A stretch of DNA of 64,000 bases from Zygnema circumcarinatum (lineage: Eukaryota > Streptophyta > Zygnematophyceae > Zygnematales > Zygnemataceae): NCBI GenBank assembly GCA_037447605.1, contig CM074809.1, positions 665,705-729,704 of the forward strand. Reading direction: 5' to 3'. Shown piece after piece: positions 50,127 to 61,924 of the stretch. Below the pieces are notes generated by a model. The model was given only the letters and a program-made list of their open reading frames with translations. It was not told the DNA's origin and did not search any database. How positions within the stretch are numbered: position 1 is the first letter of the stretch; every line of letters starts with the position of its first letter. Position numbers and translations under genes: made by a program.

Positions 50127-52294
50127 GCCTGTCTCGCCCGCCGCAGCGACGCAGGGATTCCCGAAGAAGTCCCGTCACTCCGACCAAAATATCGCAAGCT
50201 CTTGGCGATATATCTATATCGGCCCAACGATATGGTATCGTATCGAATGTGGATACCGGTACCTGTCAGACTCGTTGCTGGTTGCGTCTCCTTGTAAAGT
50301 TAATCCCTCGATAACGTATATTACTTTCGACTTATCCTTGTAAAGTAGCATCCTCGATAAAGTGTAATACGTCCGGCATTTCCTGTTAAAGTATTGACCT
50401 TGATAAATGTTGCATTCGTGCCGTGTTGTTGAGCCTAGAAGTAGATTTCCGTTTCGAGGCTTTCTCTTTGTCCTTATGTCCATTGTGACCGCTTCTTCTG
50501 GTTCCCTGTGTCGATTTTATCCATGTACAATTTTATGGCCTTGCCATCGTGAGTTCAATCAAACATCCCTTCCCTTGGGAACTTCAGACTTTCGATAAAG
50601 TTTACTATACTCGTTTAAGTTAAGTCTCGTCGTTCAAGCTCTGCCTCAAAAGTCCCTCTACGAAACAAAAATTTCCCGCGACCGCGGAGCATCCTTCCAT
50701 TATAGCGCGCCACGTGGGCTTGGTGATGACGTGACCGGTTTTCATTGGAAGATGCTCCCCTTTCGTACAACTGTCCCGCCGGTCCCACCTTTCTCATTCA
50801 AGCCACGTGGCAGAGTCTCCAGCTTCCACGCACAGTCACTGCTGCGTCCGGAAAACCGACAAGCACTTGATGACGGCAGGCAGTGACAGCACAGCGTCAC
50901 CTCTTTTGTCGTACTCGCCTAATAAATTTGGTTTGTACGGTCAGAACCGTACGGCTGGCTCATTGTACGGCCGGATTTCGATTTCGTATGGCCGTACAGT
51001 TCCTGTGAACCTGCAGGCCTCCTTGCCCTGCCCTGCTGCCGCACTACTCAGTGAGAGCCTATCCTTCAAAGATAGAAGTAGGCAGAAGGAAGTTTTTAGT
51101 TTATTTAAAAACAACAAATGTGTTTTGTTTAACATATTTTCAATACCCAAAAATCGCAGATGAAAGAATCAGGGAGACCCAACAGCGGATGGTTCTCGTG
51201 CACTGACTGCAAGCAAATGGAAATTCCTTCCATTGCCGTCGTGGCTGATTTTGCTTTCATTCTCTTCGTTCTTATTGCTTCTGCTCCCCCTGCCGCAGTC
51301 AAAACATTTGCCAGGGCCTTCAGTTCCTGCAGGGGAAGCGCCTGCATCAGCGAAGGCGACGGCTTTTTCTTCGTCTTGTATCAAACGGCCATCACGAGTA
51401 AGAGCAAAAAGGCGTGTGGGTTGTTTGAGTGCTGCCTTTAATAAAATGCTCTCTTTAAGCTTTGATTGAGGCTTCAAGCTGAAATTTTGTGTTAGCTCGA
51501 TTAACTGATTGTTGGGCCAACCAGGAGCTGGCCCGCGAGCTGACGACCGAAGCCAACCGGTGTAAGAGAAGAAGACTTTCACATTTACGTCATGGTGTGC
51601 CCTCGCTTTCAGCCAAGATTCAAGCTGTCAAGTTGCCTTCTGGTCACTTTTCCCGCCATTTCACTTCTCAAACTGACATCTCACGATGGTTTTGACATGC
51701 TTCATTCAGGGCCTTTAGGGTTTCCAGATAAATAACGGTAAGCAGACAAACAGAGTTGCACTTAAAAATAGATGTGAAGTACGGGAGCACGTTAACAGTA
51801 TACATGGAGATAAGAGCCAAAAGGAAACATATGGGTTGCTGAGAAAGGGTGTTGACTCTTGTAACAACGAAAGAGCTGAAGGTTTCTATTTCATATAGAA
51901 AAAAAAAGAAGCTCACTTCTTTTACATTGAATGAAAGAACGCGCTATTTTACTGTACTGGAAACCCACCAGACGAGCTGCACTCTTTGAAACGAGCTCAC
52001 GGGCTCACTTTCTTGAAAGCAACTTCAAGCACAAAAGGTCCACCCACACTGAAGTTTGGTGTAGACAACCTTTTCTACCCCATTTTCCACTGCCATTATC
52101 ATAATCAGACTCGATACTGTACAGGCGAATCCTTCATCCGAGCTATAGAAGGCGTCACAGACGGAACGCACTTCCACCCTAATCTAAACGACACTTTTTA
52201 GCCAAACAGGATATGACTTTTTTCAGCCCACCAGGGCTCTCCCTACTGAAGGAGAGGAGGGCACTGGACACGTTTTCTAGCTGCAAAAAACAAT
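50127..52294. other. Intergenic between PHT4-like 5' end and FPP 3' end
   Basis: Holds TACGG-rich sequence (50935-51000) like that seen in the array. There is a plus-strand open frame at 51160-51441 that encodes a hydrophobic-then-Cys-rich peptide (ADFAFILFVLIASAPP) and is followed by AATAAAATG. A longer minus-strand frame overlaps it (51169-51582). I cannot decide whether either is a gene. Confidence 0.3.
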
Positions 52295-52400
52295 TGGGTG
52301 TCCCACATTGCCCTACTTTACCCGGTTCATGGACGATGTGCTCGATCACCCACGAGCAGAGCAAAATTTAAAGTCTTTTGAGCAATTGGGTGTCCCCAGT
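52295..52400 (+). repeat. Dispersed repeat R2, second copy
   Basis: Inverted relative to 48145-48245; lies just downstream of the FPP stop codon. Confidence 0.6.
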
Positions 52401-52445
52401 CTCAAAAATCTTGAAGTTTGGGGGGAGCGAGGCCTCTCATACCTC

Positions 52446-55400
52446 TTACTCTCTCACTCCGTCGGCCCTTGACCTCTTTGAGCGACCCAAGAACCTGGCT
52501 GAGTCATGGAACTCGGCAGGGAAAGCCCTCCCAAAGTTAAGGTTCGGTACTCCAAATTCAGCCTGCTTTTGGAAAACACCTGCCTTTGTTGAATGGCGAG
52601 CAGAACCAAAGAAGCTTCCGCCATTAGGTGGCGGAAGAACTGTGGAGGGAGTGGTGGCTGGAGACATGGTCTCCTGAGAGGAGGCGGGAGAGGAGAGGAA
52701 CCCCCTGCGCATGAGGTTTTCTTGCCAGTGATGAGGTGATCCGTTTCCGACGATATCGTCATAAGCGTCCATTTGCAAGTCAACAGATAGTGGTGACACC
52801 ACTCTTTTCGCTCCCACTCTCTCGTCCTCTGCCATCGATTCAGAAAGGAGACCCCCTCTGTCGTCTCCTGAGTTATCACCCAGTGTGACCGGTGGATGGC
52901 CTCTACTTCTCGTCCGTCGGCTATGTGGAGTACTATAGTATGCATTGACCTTTCCATTTCCTGTGGCAGTTCTCCGTGATCCTGAACTCCGTGGGGCGTT
53001 TTCGCGGTTGGGTCGCCTCGGCGGGAGTGGGGAAGCACGGTCCATTCTGTCCTCTCCAAAAGTTGCAAATAGAGGGGAGTGAGCCGTGCCATTCTCAGCA
53101 GGGCTGTACATTGGTTCTGGGAGATTTCTTCGGACTGGAGGCCGACTATAGGACAAAGAAGGTAGCATCATTGAACTTTCTCTCCCGGTCATCGTCTCAC
53201 CTCCAACGCTGCACAAGTGAACATATTTTCCAAAGTAGGGCTAACGCATCAGAAATGGCTCCTTCAAACAGAGCAAGAAGTCTCACTCTCTCCTCCAGCG
53301 AGAATCGCTGTGGAGTATAGAACTCAGAAAAGAGAGCAACTTCCATATCCCAGCAGACATCTTTTTCAATTCCACGCAGTTTCCAGGACACAAGTGTTAT
53401 CTGACTTAAGAAACAATACCTATCAAGTCCTTCTTGAAGTAACCACGTCTTCACCGCCTCCCTTCGTTCTCGATCCAAATTCGAGTCATCAACCAGAGCA
53501 TTGAGCTTTGCCACCAAGGCGCAGACTTCATTGTTCGCCATGTCCAGACGGGCGCCAAGCTCCGTTTTTGCAGCGTTTGCAAGTGCAAGGTCCATGTCTG
53601 CTGCCAGTTTTTCTTTATGCATAGCGAAGAGATTCCTTCGAACATCTCCTACCCTGTATGCGTAGAAAAACAGCAAATCAGTATATCCCGAAACGTGCTA
53701 TTGCAAACTGCTCAGTTACTTCTGAAAACGGTCAATTGAGAATTATTTGAAACGAAGGTTAAAAAGAGCAGCCAAATGTCAGCAATGGTCAGAGAGGGGT
53801 TGCTAGAGATAATTTCGGTATAAGAGATTTTGTAAATACCTAGTCTCTGCCTCGGCAAGTCTAGATTCCAATACACTCGCCCTCTCAGTTGCTGCCGCCA
53901 ACATCGCGTTGAGAGTAGTACTCTCAGATCGCTGTCTCCCCAGTTCTGCTTGAAGCTGCTCTTTACTTTGTCGCTCGTCCTCCAATCTACTTTCCAACTC
54001 CACCGTCCATTGTGCAGCTGCTTCAAGATCAGCATCCACTTCGTCCCGAAACGACTTCATCTCATTCAGCTGCCAAAGTGCCGAATTCAAGCTATTGAAA
54101 TTAGAATGCTTTCCTTCCCTAGTTTCTTGAGACTGATTCCTTTCCAATCGACTTGCATGAAACTCCTGTGCCTTCTCGAAGTCGCCATCACGAAGAGCCC
54201 GAACCTCAGCTTCATATAAAGCCAACTCGTGGTCCAGCCCTTGTAAACGAAGCATGGCCTTTGCAAGTGCATCTTGCGAAAGCTTTAACTCTTGATTCAA
54301 AGATTCCTTGTCAGCCTCAGCTGACAGCAACATATTGTCGAATTCTGCAAGTTTCGCATCGGTATCATTCCCAGCATGTACTAACTCCGCCACCCGGTTT
54401 TGCGCCCAAGCAAGCTCAGCTCCTAGCTTCGCTGTATCGTTTCTCCACTGGGCCAACTCGTTCGAAAGTTCTGCGACCGTTTCTTTTGAAGCAGTCAGCT
54501 CCCTTTCCATATCATCTTTGCCATCCAGCTCCTTTGATAGTGAAGAGATCGCCTCTTGGGCCGAAGCAAGCTCTTCCTGCAACCCCGACGTTTGTCTCCG
54601 CCAGTCCGCAAGTTCCTTAGAAAGTTCATCTACTTTTTCGTGGGCAGCTGCAAGTTCAACTCGAAGATTCTCTCTTTCTTCAAGGCCCTCAGACAATTGG
54701 GCAACCATTTCCTCCACAGCTGCAAGGTCATTGTCCACATCGACTGTCTCCTGTTTTGACTCTGCCAAATCCTGCGACAATCTTGCTATCTGATGATTGG
54801 CTGTTGCCAATGCATTAGTCAACTCGTTGTAGTCAGATTGTTCAGCTGGTATGATTGCCTTGGCTTCAGGCAGAGACGTGGAAACGGCTTCCAGGTCCTG
54901 CATCGCGCATTTTTCCAGTGATCCGTGACTTTGGTTTTCCACAGCCGGTATCTGAATTTCTCCTGTAGCTAACTTACTGTTCTCCTCCTCAGCCAGAGTC
55001 ACCTCTTCCTTTTTTGGGTATCCTTTTTGGCAGGACGACACTGATTTGTTTTCAGTTTCACTCAGCCTGCTGCTCAACTTAACAAGTTCGCCTTCTAGCA
55101 ATGCTACGGCTTCTTCACACTGCTTCCTTCGATTACATTCGTCCTTGAGCTCCATTTCAGCTGCAAATAAGCAGATTTTCAGCTCCTTGCAACTCTGGCA
55201 AGTTCCTGTATTGGCCTCTTTAGCAGTACTTTCTTTAACGACTACACCTTCGGCTTCCACCTTAATGGCATGCTCTTGCCTAAGTTGCCTCTTGCTTTCA
55301 TCGTCGTTTTTGTCTTCTTGAGTCGAATCTTTGTCATCATGTCTGAATACCGCGAGGACAGCCACATTTCTGCTCACCTCTACCATCTCTTCTTTCCTTT

Positions 55401-57135
55401 TTTGAGCACCTTCATGCTCTAAGCTAGGGGACATGCTTTCTCGTGTGTCAACTTCGTCTAAACTGATCTTCCCAGAATTTTTCAGGTCCACTGCCGCAGC
55501 ACTTGTAAAGGAAGCAGTTTCTTCACTCGATATCCCATTGAACATTACTGGTTCTGGCAACTTCAGGTCCTGTTTTAATTCAGCCTTGTCTCCTTTGGCC
55601 CTTTTCAGCAACGATCTAAGGCTGTCAGCCTGTTTTTCCATGTCTTGAATCGTCAATGTTCTGTCTTCCAGTACAGACGCCATAACATCCATCTCTTTTT
55701 GAACCTCTGTCAGTTGCTTCTCTTGCTCGGAAATACGATCTAGTAGCTGAGTCCGTTGGATTTCCCATTCCTTAATTCTCTCTTCCACAGCATCCTGTAT
55801 GCGACGTGTCTGTTCCTCCCGAACGCGACGAAGTTCTCGAATAGATTCCTGCGAGCATATGACATTCACAATCAGATTAGAAAGAGAATGCAAAAAGCAG
55901 ATATTTCTCCGATATTGAAGTTACACCTCACCTTACGCACTCTGCTCGGAGCTTCAATCCTGTGGCTAACATTAGCTTGCTCACGAAAAGAAGATGACAA
56001 GAAGAATAGGCATGCAAAACGCAGCACAATCCAGGAATCTGAGATTGACTTTGGAACAACACGCAGACAGATGTCATCAACATATTCAAATGTATTGCAT
56101 AAGCTTCATGGGTAGTACTCCAGCAAGAAAACCCAAAACTCTAGAACCTAGATGCATCAGCACCGACACGAGCAGCAGAACTTATACACATGAATGGTTC
56201 AACAAAGAGCCGGACAGATGATCTTCTTCTGAGACAGTTTCTCTTTGGACATGTCCTGAACGTACTTTCAACGCAGAATCAAGCCTTGCTGCTTTCCTGT
56301 CCGAAACCTCTTTCTCTTGAAGGGCCTGCTCCAGCTGCACCTTCAGTGCAGTCGATTCGGCTGTCGCCTTCTCCCATCCTGCAGACCAGGGAACAAGAAA
56401 GTTAATCAACATGATCAGAGTTTCCCTCCCCCTTCCAAACTTTCCTAGTTCAGCAATAGCATCTGAGTGATATTCAGCAAAATAAGGATTTTTCATATAA
56501 TGAGAAGAAAAGAAAGAAAAATGAATTAGAAGACTGAAACAAAAGATATAGAATAAAAAAATCCATCCAGTCAGGAGCCTCCTTCAGCGACATAAACAGT
56601 AGCGTTCAAAAACGTCGAGAAAAAAAGAATTAAACAAAGGAAATTAACTGCAAGGTGCATATTATTCAATCCAGTATTCACAGCTGGAACAACCTGCAAT
56701 GATAAAACAAGATAATCCTATTCACAGCAAGAACCTCTTACCAGTTACTGCTGCCTCAGCCACCTTCATATGCCGCAAAGCAGCTGTATCAGCCGCATTC
56801 GGCGAAAAATCCATAGAATTTTCGGATCTCAGAGACGAACTGTTTTCCTTCGTGCTAACAGGGCTTACCGCTCCTCCTTCCATCCCTACGTCAAGTTTTA
56901 CGTCTGCAACTTGGAATCCCTCCGAAGCAGACACTACCAACAAAAGCGCAACTGAAAATATAGCTCGGAGAAAGGCGACGAGTCTCAGGTCCTCTATCCT
57001 CGACAATAGAAGCGTAAACGCGTTTACCGTGCATGAAAGTAGAGGAAGGTGCGGCTCGAGCTGCAAGCAGCCATGGCTGCCAGGCGCCTCTGAAGCTTTC
57101 CTCCCTCCCCTGCCTGCCAGCCTGCGCCCTTTCAA
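52446..57135 (-). CDS. Filament-like plant protein (FPP, DUF869 family), 5 exons
   Basis: Exons in transcript order: 56742-57135, 56266-56378, 53840-55848, 53420-53653, 52446-53208; 1,170 residues with closed phases. The FPP signature is clear: HMKVAEAAVTGWEKATAEST, ALKVQLEQALQEKEVSDRKA, RLDSALKESIRELRRVREEQ and RRIQDAVEERIKEWE. A long heptad coiled coil fills the 2-kb exon (repeated ELA/EELA segments), followed by VGDVRRNLFAMHKEKLAADM. The C-terminal 250 residues are Ser/Pro/Arg-rich and disordered. FPPs are plant coiled-coil proteins; some relatives aid cortical microtubule or secretory functions, and the role here is unknown. The N-terminal 90 residues include a hydrophobic stretch (AFLRAIFSVALLLVVSA) unusual for the family, so the start or first exon is the weakest part. 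Intron 4 (53209-53419) is open in frame on one side and could be retained. Confidence 0.85.
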
Positions 57136-57640
57136 ACTTCAAGGTCCTAACTTTAATATTTGCACATTTAGTCCTCACAAATTCTTTTAATTTTTGAAAA
57201 GAAATTTAGCGGGAGTGCGCCGCCGCTAACGGTCTGATTCTATATCGAACCAATCGGAATGCGTTTTTGCACGTGCGAAAATTAATGGACGAGTCCCCCA
57301 ACGAGTGCGCGACCGTTGCCAAATTTCAAAAATTTCAACCGACAAAAGGCATCCAATGGCATGTAGCCAGTTACGCAGTATTACGGATGGACGCACATAA
57401 AACGCGGCTGGAACAATGCGGTCAGGCTACGGAACGGTAATCATTGAGTTGGTCAATTTTTAACCAACTGGTTGACAGGACTGGTCAACCGTTGGCTAAG
57501 AACTTAGTCACCCTGTTTTCCCCTCTATTGTACTTTGAGACAACTACAGTACAACCATTGGCCCACTTTTATGTTTTGAGAAAAGCTTCCCAACAAAAAC
57601 TTGGGAAAAAAAGATGTTCCATAAGCAACGAACTACTTTG
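57136..57640. promoter_or_regulatory. Upstream region of the FPP gene
   Basis: Presumed promoter: mixed sequence with a CCAAT-type motif (GAACCAATCGG, about 57246-57256). No gene seen. Confidence 0.3.
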
Positions 57641-58260
57641 TATGGAAAGTAAATCGCAAAGAGGACCAGCACAGCAACTGAAGGAGGATGTGGCATTGAT
57701 CACACGATAGCGATGCCGTCAAATGAACATGGAACATTATTATCATCAATTATTTTTGGAACCTTGATGCGCTGTACAGGTAGGGGGTCACCTCTGTCAC
57801 ACCTGAGTACTGAACTGTCCACAGCCTCTAAAATAGCAACACCTCACAACCTCTAAAACAGCAACACCCCACTAACTCAACCTCTTTCTCTTCTGATGGC
57901 AAGGACGATTTCCACGTCTTCCAACTCGCAAACTTCCCTTTGGCATATGCCCATACCGCAATGCATGTAACTGGCCATCACAAGCTAAAGGAAAGTTACA
58001 TGCATTAGTGTATGGGCGTATGCCAATCTTCCCATTGAGAGGTTCGACACTCAATGAGTGCTCTCTTTGCTGTGGGGAAACGAGCTCTCTACGGACCTCA
58101 AGCGCGCTTTCGCCTTTTTCAAGATGCTTGAAGCAGCCCCGGACTCGGATTTCAGTAGCTCAAGGGAAGGGTACAAGGCTTGGAACTTTTGAGGCGAGAG
58201 GCGTTTGACGACGGTAGCAACCTTCTCCTGAATGCATCTGCAAAAAGTAACAAACAGGGA
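57640..58260. repeat. Segmental duplication, copy 1 (3' end of unidentified gene)
   Basis: Direct duplicate of 61925-62602. It includes the last exon (58051-58237), the 3' flank with a hairpin, and AACATTATTATCATCA. Copy 2 has about 100 extra bases near 61965-62035. Confidence 0.85.
57940..58026. other. Strong hairpin just downstream of the stop codon, copy 1
   Basis: Arms of about 32 nt: TTGGCATATGCCCATAC and AATGCATGTAAC on the left pair with GTTACATGCATT and GTATGGGCGTATGCCAA on the right. There is one mismatch plus a 3-nt internal loop, and a loop of about 23 nt. It starts about 25 nt past the stop of the minus-strand gene, so it lies in its 3' UTR. The duplicate at 62278-62362 keeps the inner 12-bp stem exactly. 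Confidence 0.7.
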
Positions 58261-58789
58261 ATAAATGAGTAAGGATATACAGTTGAAAGAGACATTAGGC
58301 TGCCAAATTTCACACAACCTAACATAAAGTGAGAACTTCATTCTTCTCGTAGCGAGTGAAATGTGATGCTTACTCCAGTTCATAGATGGTTCCAAGCATG
58401 GCATCCAATTGCTCGGTTGAATCGCCGCTTGCAAAAAGTGTTTTCAGCTGCACGTCTAATCGAGATTGGATGTCCTGCAACTGCAACAATACCGGGATAC
58501 CGGAGTACTTTTTCCTCAATGCAGACTCCGCATCTGTGCCATCAAAGAGGCAGCGGATGACGGACCTTGCAAGAACCACGAACTTCGTCAAAAGCAAGGA
58601 GTCTTCTGACTCAGTCGAACCTTCGTCTGCCTCTTGTGACCGGTCGACCGCTCGCATGTGTGAATCACCAAAAACGATGGCAGGTCGGTTTTCGACGTTG
58701 AGAGTGCAATTCCTTATGTGGGCCTCCGAGTAGGCTTTATGCAATTTTATGAGCCGTTTCAGAGTAGACTTTATTCCGTCTGCATTCAT
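58051..58789 (-). CDS. Unidentified gene, last two exons (copy 1)
   Basis: Last exon 58051-58237 joins the exon 58374-58779 or 58789 in phase (GA/A). The product ends with LKRLIKLHKAYSEAHIRNCT, a central acidic stretch, CLFDGTDAESALRKKYSGIP, VLLQLQDIQSRLDVQLKTLF, and then RLSPQKFQALYPSLELLKSE and a basic tail. The upstream boundary is uncertain: an acceptor GAATGCAG lies at 58780-58787, and a start ATG at 58789 is also possible. I do not recognise the family; the sequence looks helical and soluble. Exons near 59.4 kb and at 63.3-63.9 kb may belong to the same gene. Confidence 0.6.
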
Positions 58790-59385
58790 GAACGACGGGT
58801 TAAAGGCAGAAAGTATAGATCGTCACGTTTAAGGGAAACGGAGTGACATTCAAGTTATCATTTGAAAATGCTTGGTAATACCCGGCACAGAAAAGGAAAG
58901 CAGCGAGGCAAGACGTTGATATAGTTTAGAAAAGCCTCAAGAAGTCTGATTGACATCTAAGAATGATCCCTTGAAATCATCCACCATGTTCTTACTCGAG
59001 ATATAAAACCGTGTAAACTGGGAAACATACCGTGATTAGCGACGTTCCACACCTTCACAACTTGCATATGCGCGCCCATTGACTTATTCCAGGCGATGTC
59101 ACATTCCCAAATAATCCACAAATTATTCTACCGCCCATTTCCTCGCCATAATCATTCTGTTAGACGAATCAATTTGACTTAAAGTCCATGTGCACTGCTG
59201 CGCTGTGGGGAACACGAACTCGCACGATTCATCGTCAAGGAGTTTTTCAAACTCTAATAGGGTGGACTCACTCTATTCAAAGCGAGCATGACTGTACATA
59301 TCAACCAGAAAAACCTCACCAGAACTCTGCAATGGTACACGGGGACTCGAAGCTGGGCACACGTCAATGGGCGCTTCATTGAACT

Positions 59386-59481
59386 TGTCCAATCTCCCCT
59401 GCGAAAGCAATCAAGCTTCTTCACCACGGCGTCGCATGGGTCTCTTTGAAGACTCCGCAGGACAGACTCGGCGACGATGAC
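59386..59481 (-). CDS. Probable internal exon of the unidentified minus-strand gene
   Basis: Acceptor TTTGTTAG at 59482-59489, then VIVAESVLRSLQRDPCDAVV and KKLDCFRRGDW. The phase matches the donor of the exon ending at 63270 (phase 0). The donor end is not certain (GACAA/GTTCAA or a later GT). Confidence 0.35.
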
Positions 59482-59489
59482 CTAACAAA

Positions 59490-60570
59490 GAAACCCTCAA
59501 GCATACGTGTCACAAAGATCTTGTTCAATCACGGTTTTGGAAATGGCTTATTCAGACCCTTATCATGCTCAGGGTGACAGGATGAGTAAAAAAAATGTGG
59601 CAGTACCTAAAGAATTGCAACTGCAGAAGAATTCTTTCTCATCAATAGCGTCTCCCCTCTATTTGCCACTTATTACAAAAACTCGAGATTACTGCATCGA
59701 CCTATGAAAATTATTACATCAAACGATATGGAACGGCATTCAAGATCCATGGAGCATTCGAGAAACAGCAAGATGTGCGGCTTACCGGCCATTCGGACTG
59801 GTCATCAAGCAACACGCCCACTCCGTTCACACCGTCCCCTCTACTCCACTCCATTCTCCGCTATTGCTGCCCTCTGTCAGCGAGCGTCAACTCATTCGCC
59901 AAGCAAACTACTGCACCTCTCTACCAGATTCCCTCAATCACGACCATCCATTCCCTCCCTTGCTCTGGCCCTCGAGGCGGTCTGACTGCAGGAGGGAGCC
60001 ATCCGCTGCAGAAGCGGCACTTTGACGGTACACGCTTCTTCGTGCGCTACCAAGGCCGAACGGACCCAATCAGAATTTGCCGCGTGGACAAACTCGCAGA
60101 CGTGGTACGCTGTGACTGGTCGGCCGCGTAGCGCGTGCGCTGAGTTCCGTTCTCGACCCTGCGGCCGGCCCATGCATGCATGTGTGCATGCGCCGGTGGC
60201 ATGTGCCATCGGCTGCAGGAATTGGCCCTCTGCAAGGTATTCATCTTTGTTTGAGAGGGAGCAAAGCAAAGTCAATATCAGTACCTTTTAATGGATAGTT
60301 TTTTCTGGGAAAAAAATACTGATTCTGAAATAAAGACGATGAGAAATCCAAGAGCTAAGGTCACACGCTGTTGCATGCATGGTGCAAAGCGGTCCTTTGG
60401 GTTGCAGCCTATAGATCGCGAATATCGCCGGTCGAATCGCGATACACCGGCAATAACCGCCTGTCTGGCCGACGTCGGCCGGCTAGTTCCGCCGGCATGT
60501 GCAGTTGCGCCGGCAAACTCCGCATGCGGCAATCGTTGCCGCCCGTTCTGCCAGGTGGCTCGCGCCTGAC
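59490..60570. other. No recognised gene
   Basis: Mixed sequence; GC-rich with GCCGG palindromes at 60430-60540 and an alternating TGCATGCATGTGTGCATGCG tract at 60172-60192. No exon supported. Confidence 0.35.
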
Positions 60571-60576
60571 GTACGT

Positions 60577-60895
60577 ACAGTCCAGCGTGGCTTGTCCACG
60601 TCGGATTTGGGGTGTGTTTTGAGGCGTTTGCTCCAGCGTCCACGTATGGTTTGGGGTGTAGCTAGAGGCGTTTGGTCCAGCGTGTATTGTCCACGTAGGA
60701 CTAGCGGTGTGCCCTGGGGCGTACGGTAAGCACGACGGGATTTGGGATGTGCCTCGGGGCGCAAGGTCCAGCGTGTCTATCCACGTAGAAATTTGGGTGT
60801 GCCTCGGGTCGTGAGGTCGGACTTGGGATGTGCGTCAGGACGTGAGATCCAGCGTGTTTCGTCCACGTAGGACTTGGGGTGTGCGTCGAGCACGA
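60577..60895. repeat. Degenerate minisatellite, unit about 50-60 bp
   Basis: About six diverged units built on GTCCAGCGTGT, TGTCCACGTAGGACTTGGGG and TGTGCCTCGGGGCGTGAG. Non-coding; the open minus-strand frames follow the repeat. Confidence 0.8.
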
Positions 60896-61924
60896 CCCAA
60901 AGAGAAGCGTGTGGTCGTATGAAACGCGAGTACTCACATGCGATAACGCGTTGTGTTGAACATACAAATAAAGTTGTTCTTGAGTACAAGTCTTGGCTTT
61001 CTCTTATGCTTGCTAGTGGGAGAAGACGTTGTGAAGAAGTAGCCCGACTCTCTGTTTGGCTGTGTCATTAGTCTCGTCAAGTTAGGAATTTGATAAATGC
61101 TCCTTTACATTGGAAACGTGGTGGGGTTTACGAGGTGGCATTATTGCTTCAAGACTATGACAGCTTCTAAACATGGCAGCAATGAGAGGGAATGTCATGG
61201 CCACACGCAGTCTGGAGGTAATGGAGGGTGGGGACATCGCGCACAGAAACCCTCTCCTGCGGGAGACGCATCCGAACTGACAGGAGGGAAACCTTGTTAT
61301 ACATGTCATCATGTTATCAATATTCCCTCCACAATTCCATCCTTTATTCCGGAGGGGCTGCATCCTAACCCTCCCCTTCTCTCCCCTCTCACAATTCGCA
61401 ACAGTTCTTGTGCCCTGAAGTCTCGACTCTTTCTGCAGCAGTCTCCGCTTCCATAACCGCGCCTCTTATTTGACAGCTCTGCCTCCTGCGTTACTCCTTC
61501 CACTGCTTCTGTTGCGAGTTGCGATGATTGCATTAAAGGTAGTGAGAGCCAAACGCATTTAGGGTTTCTGTAACTCAAAACGGTTTTGCGGTGATTAAGA
61601 CTTTACCAATTTGGGCGCGCGAGCCTCCAGAGCTCGCCGAGCGCGCCTGGTTTTGGGCTTTATTACTCGCAGCATGGCGGCTGCTGCGCGCGAGACTCTC
61701 CCTTGAAAAAAGTGGAGAAAAGAAGCAAGACTGCACGCGTGCAGACGAGCAGGCAGCGCTGGAAAGGCGGCGAGGGAAGGAACGGAGGGGGGCTGCCAGA
61801 AACCAAAGCACGCCCGAACACAACACTCGATAAAGTCATTCAACAACGACCAAAGCATGCCCGAACATAACACTCGATAAAGTCATTAAACAAAGTCAGG
61901 GGCAACGGATGGCGTGTTTCGCAC
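60896..61924. other. No recognised gene
   Basis: A plus-strand frame from ATGGCGGCTG at 61674 is basic (about 65 codons) and GC-rich. It could be a 5' exon, but nothing downstream supports it. Short direct repeat AACACTCGATAAAGTCATT at 61820-61840 and 61868-61887. Confidence 0.3.

Noticed and set aside
53217-53419. Coding continuation of FPP exon 4 through the intron (CFLSQITLVSWKLRG)
   Set aside because: It ends in a stop after the acceptor at 53208, while splicing keeps phase into the long Ser/Pro-rich C-terminus.
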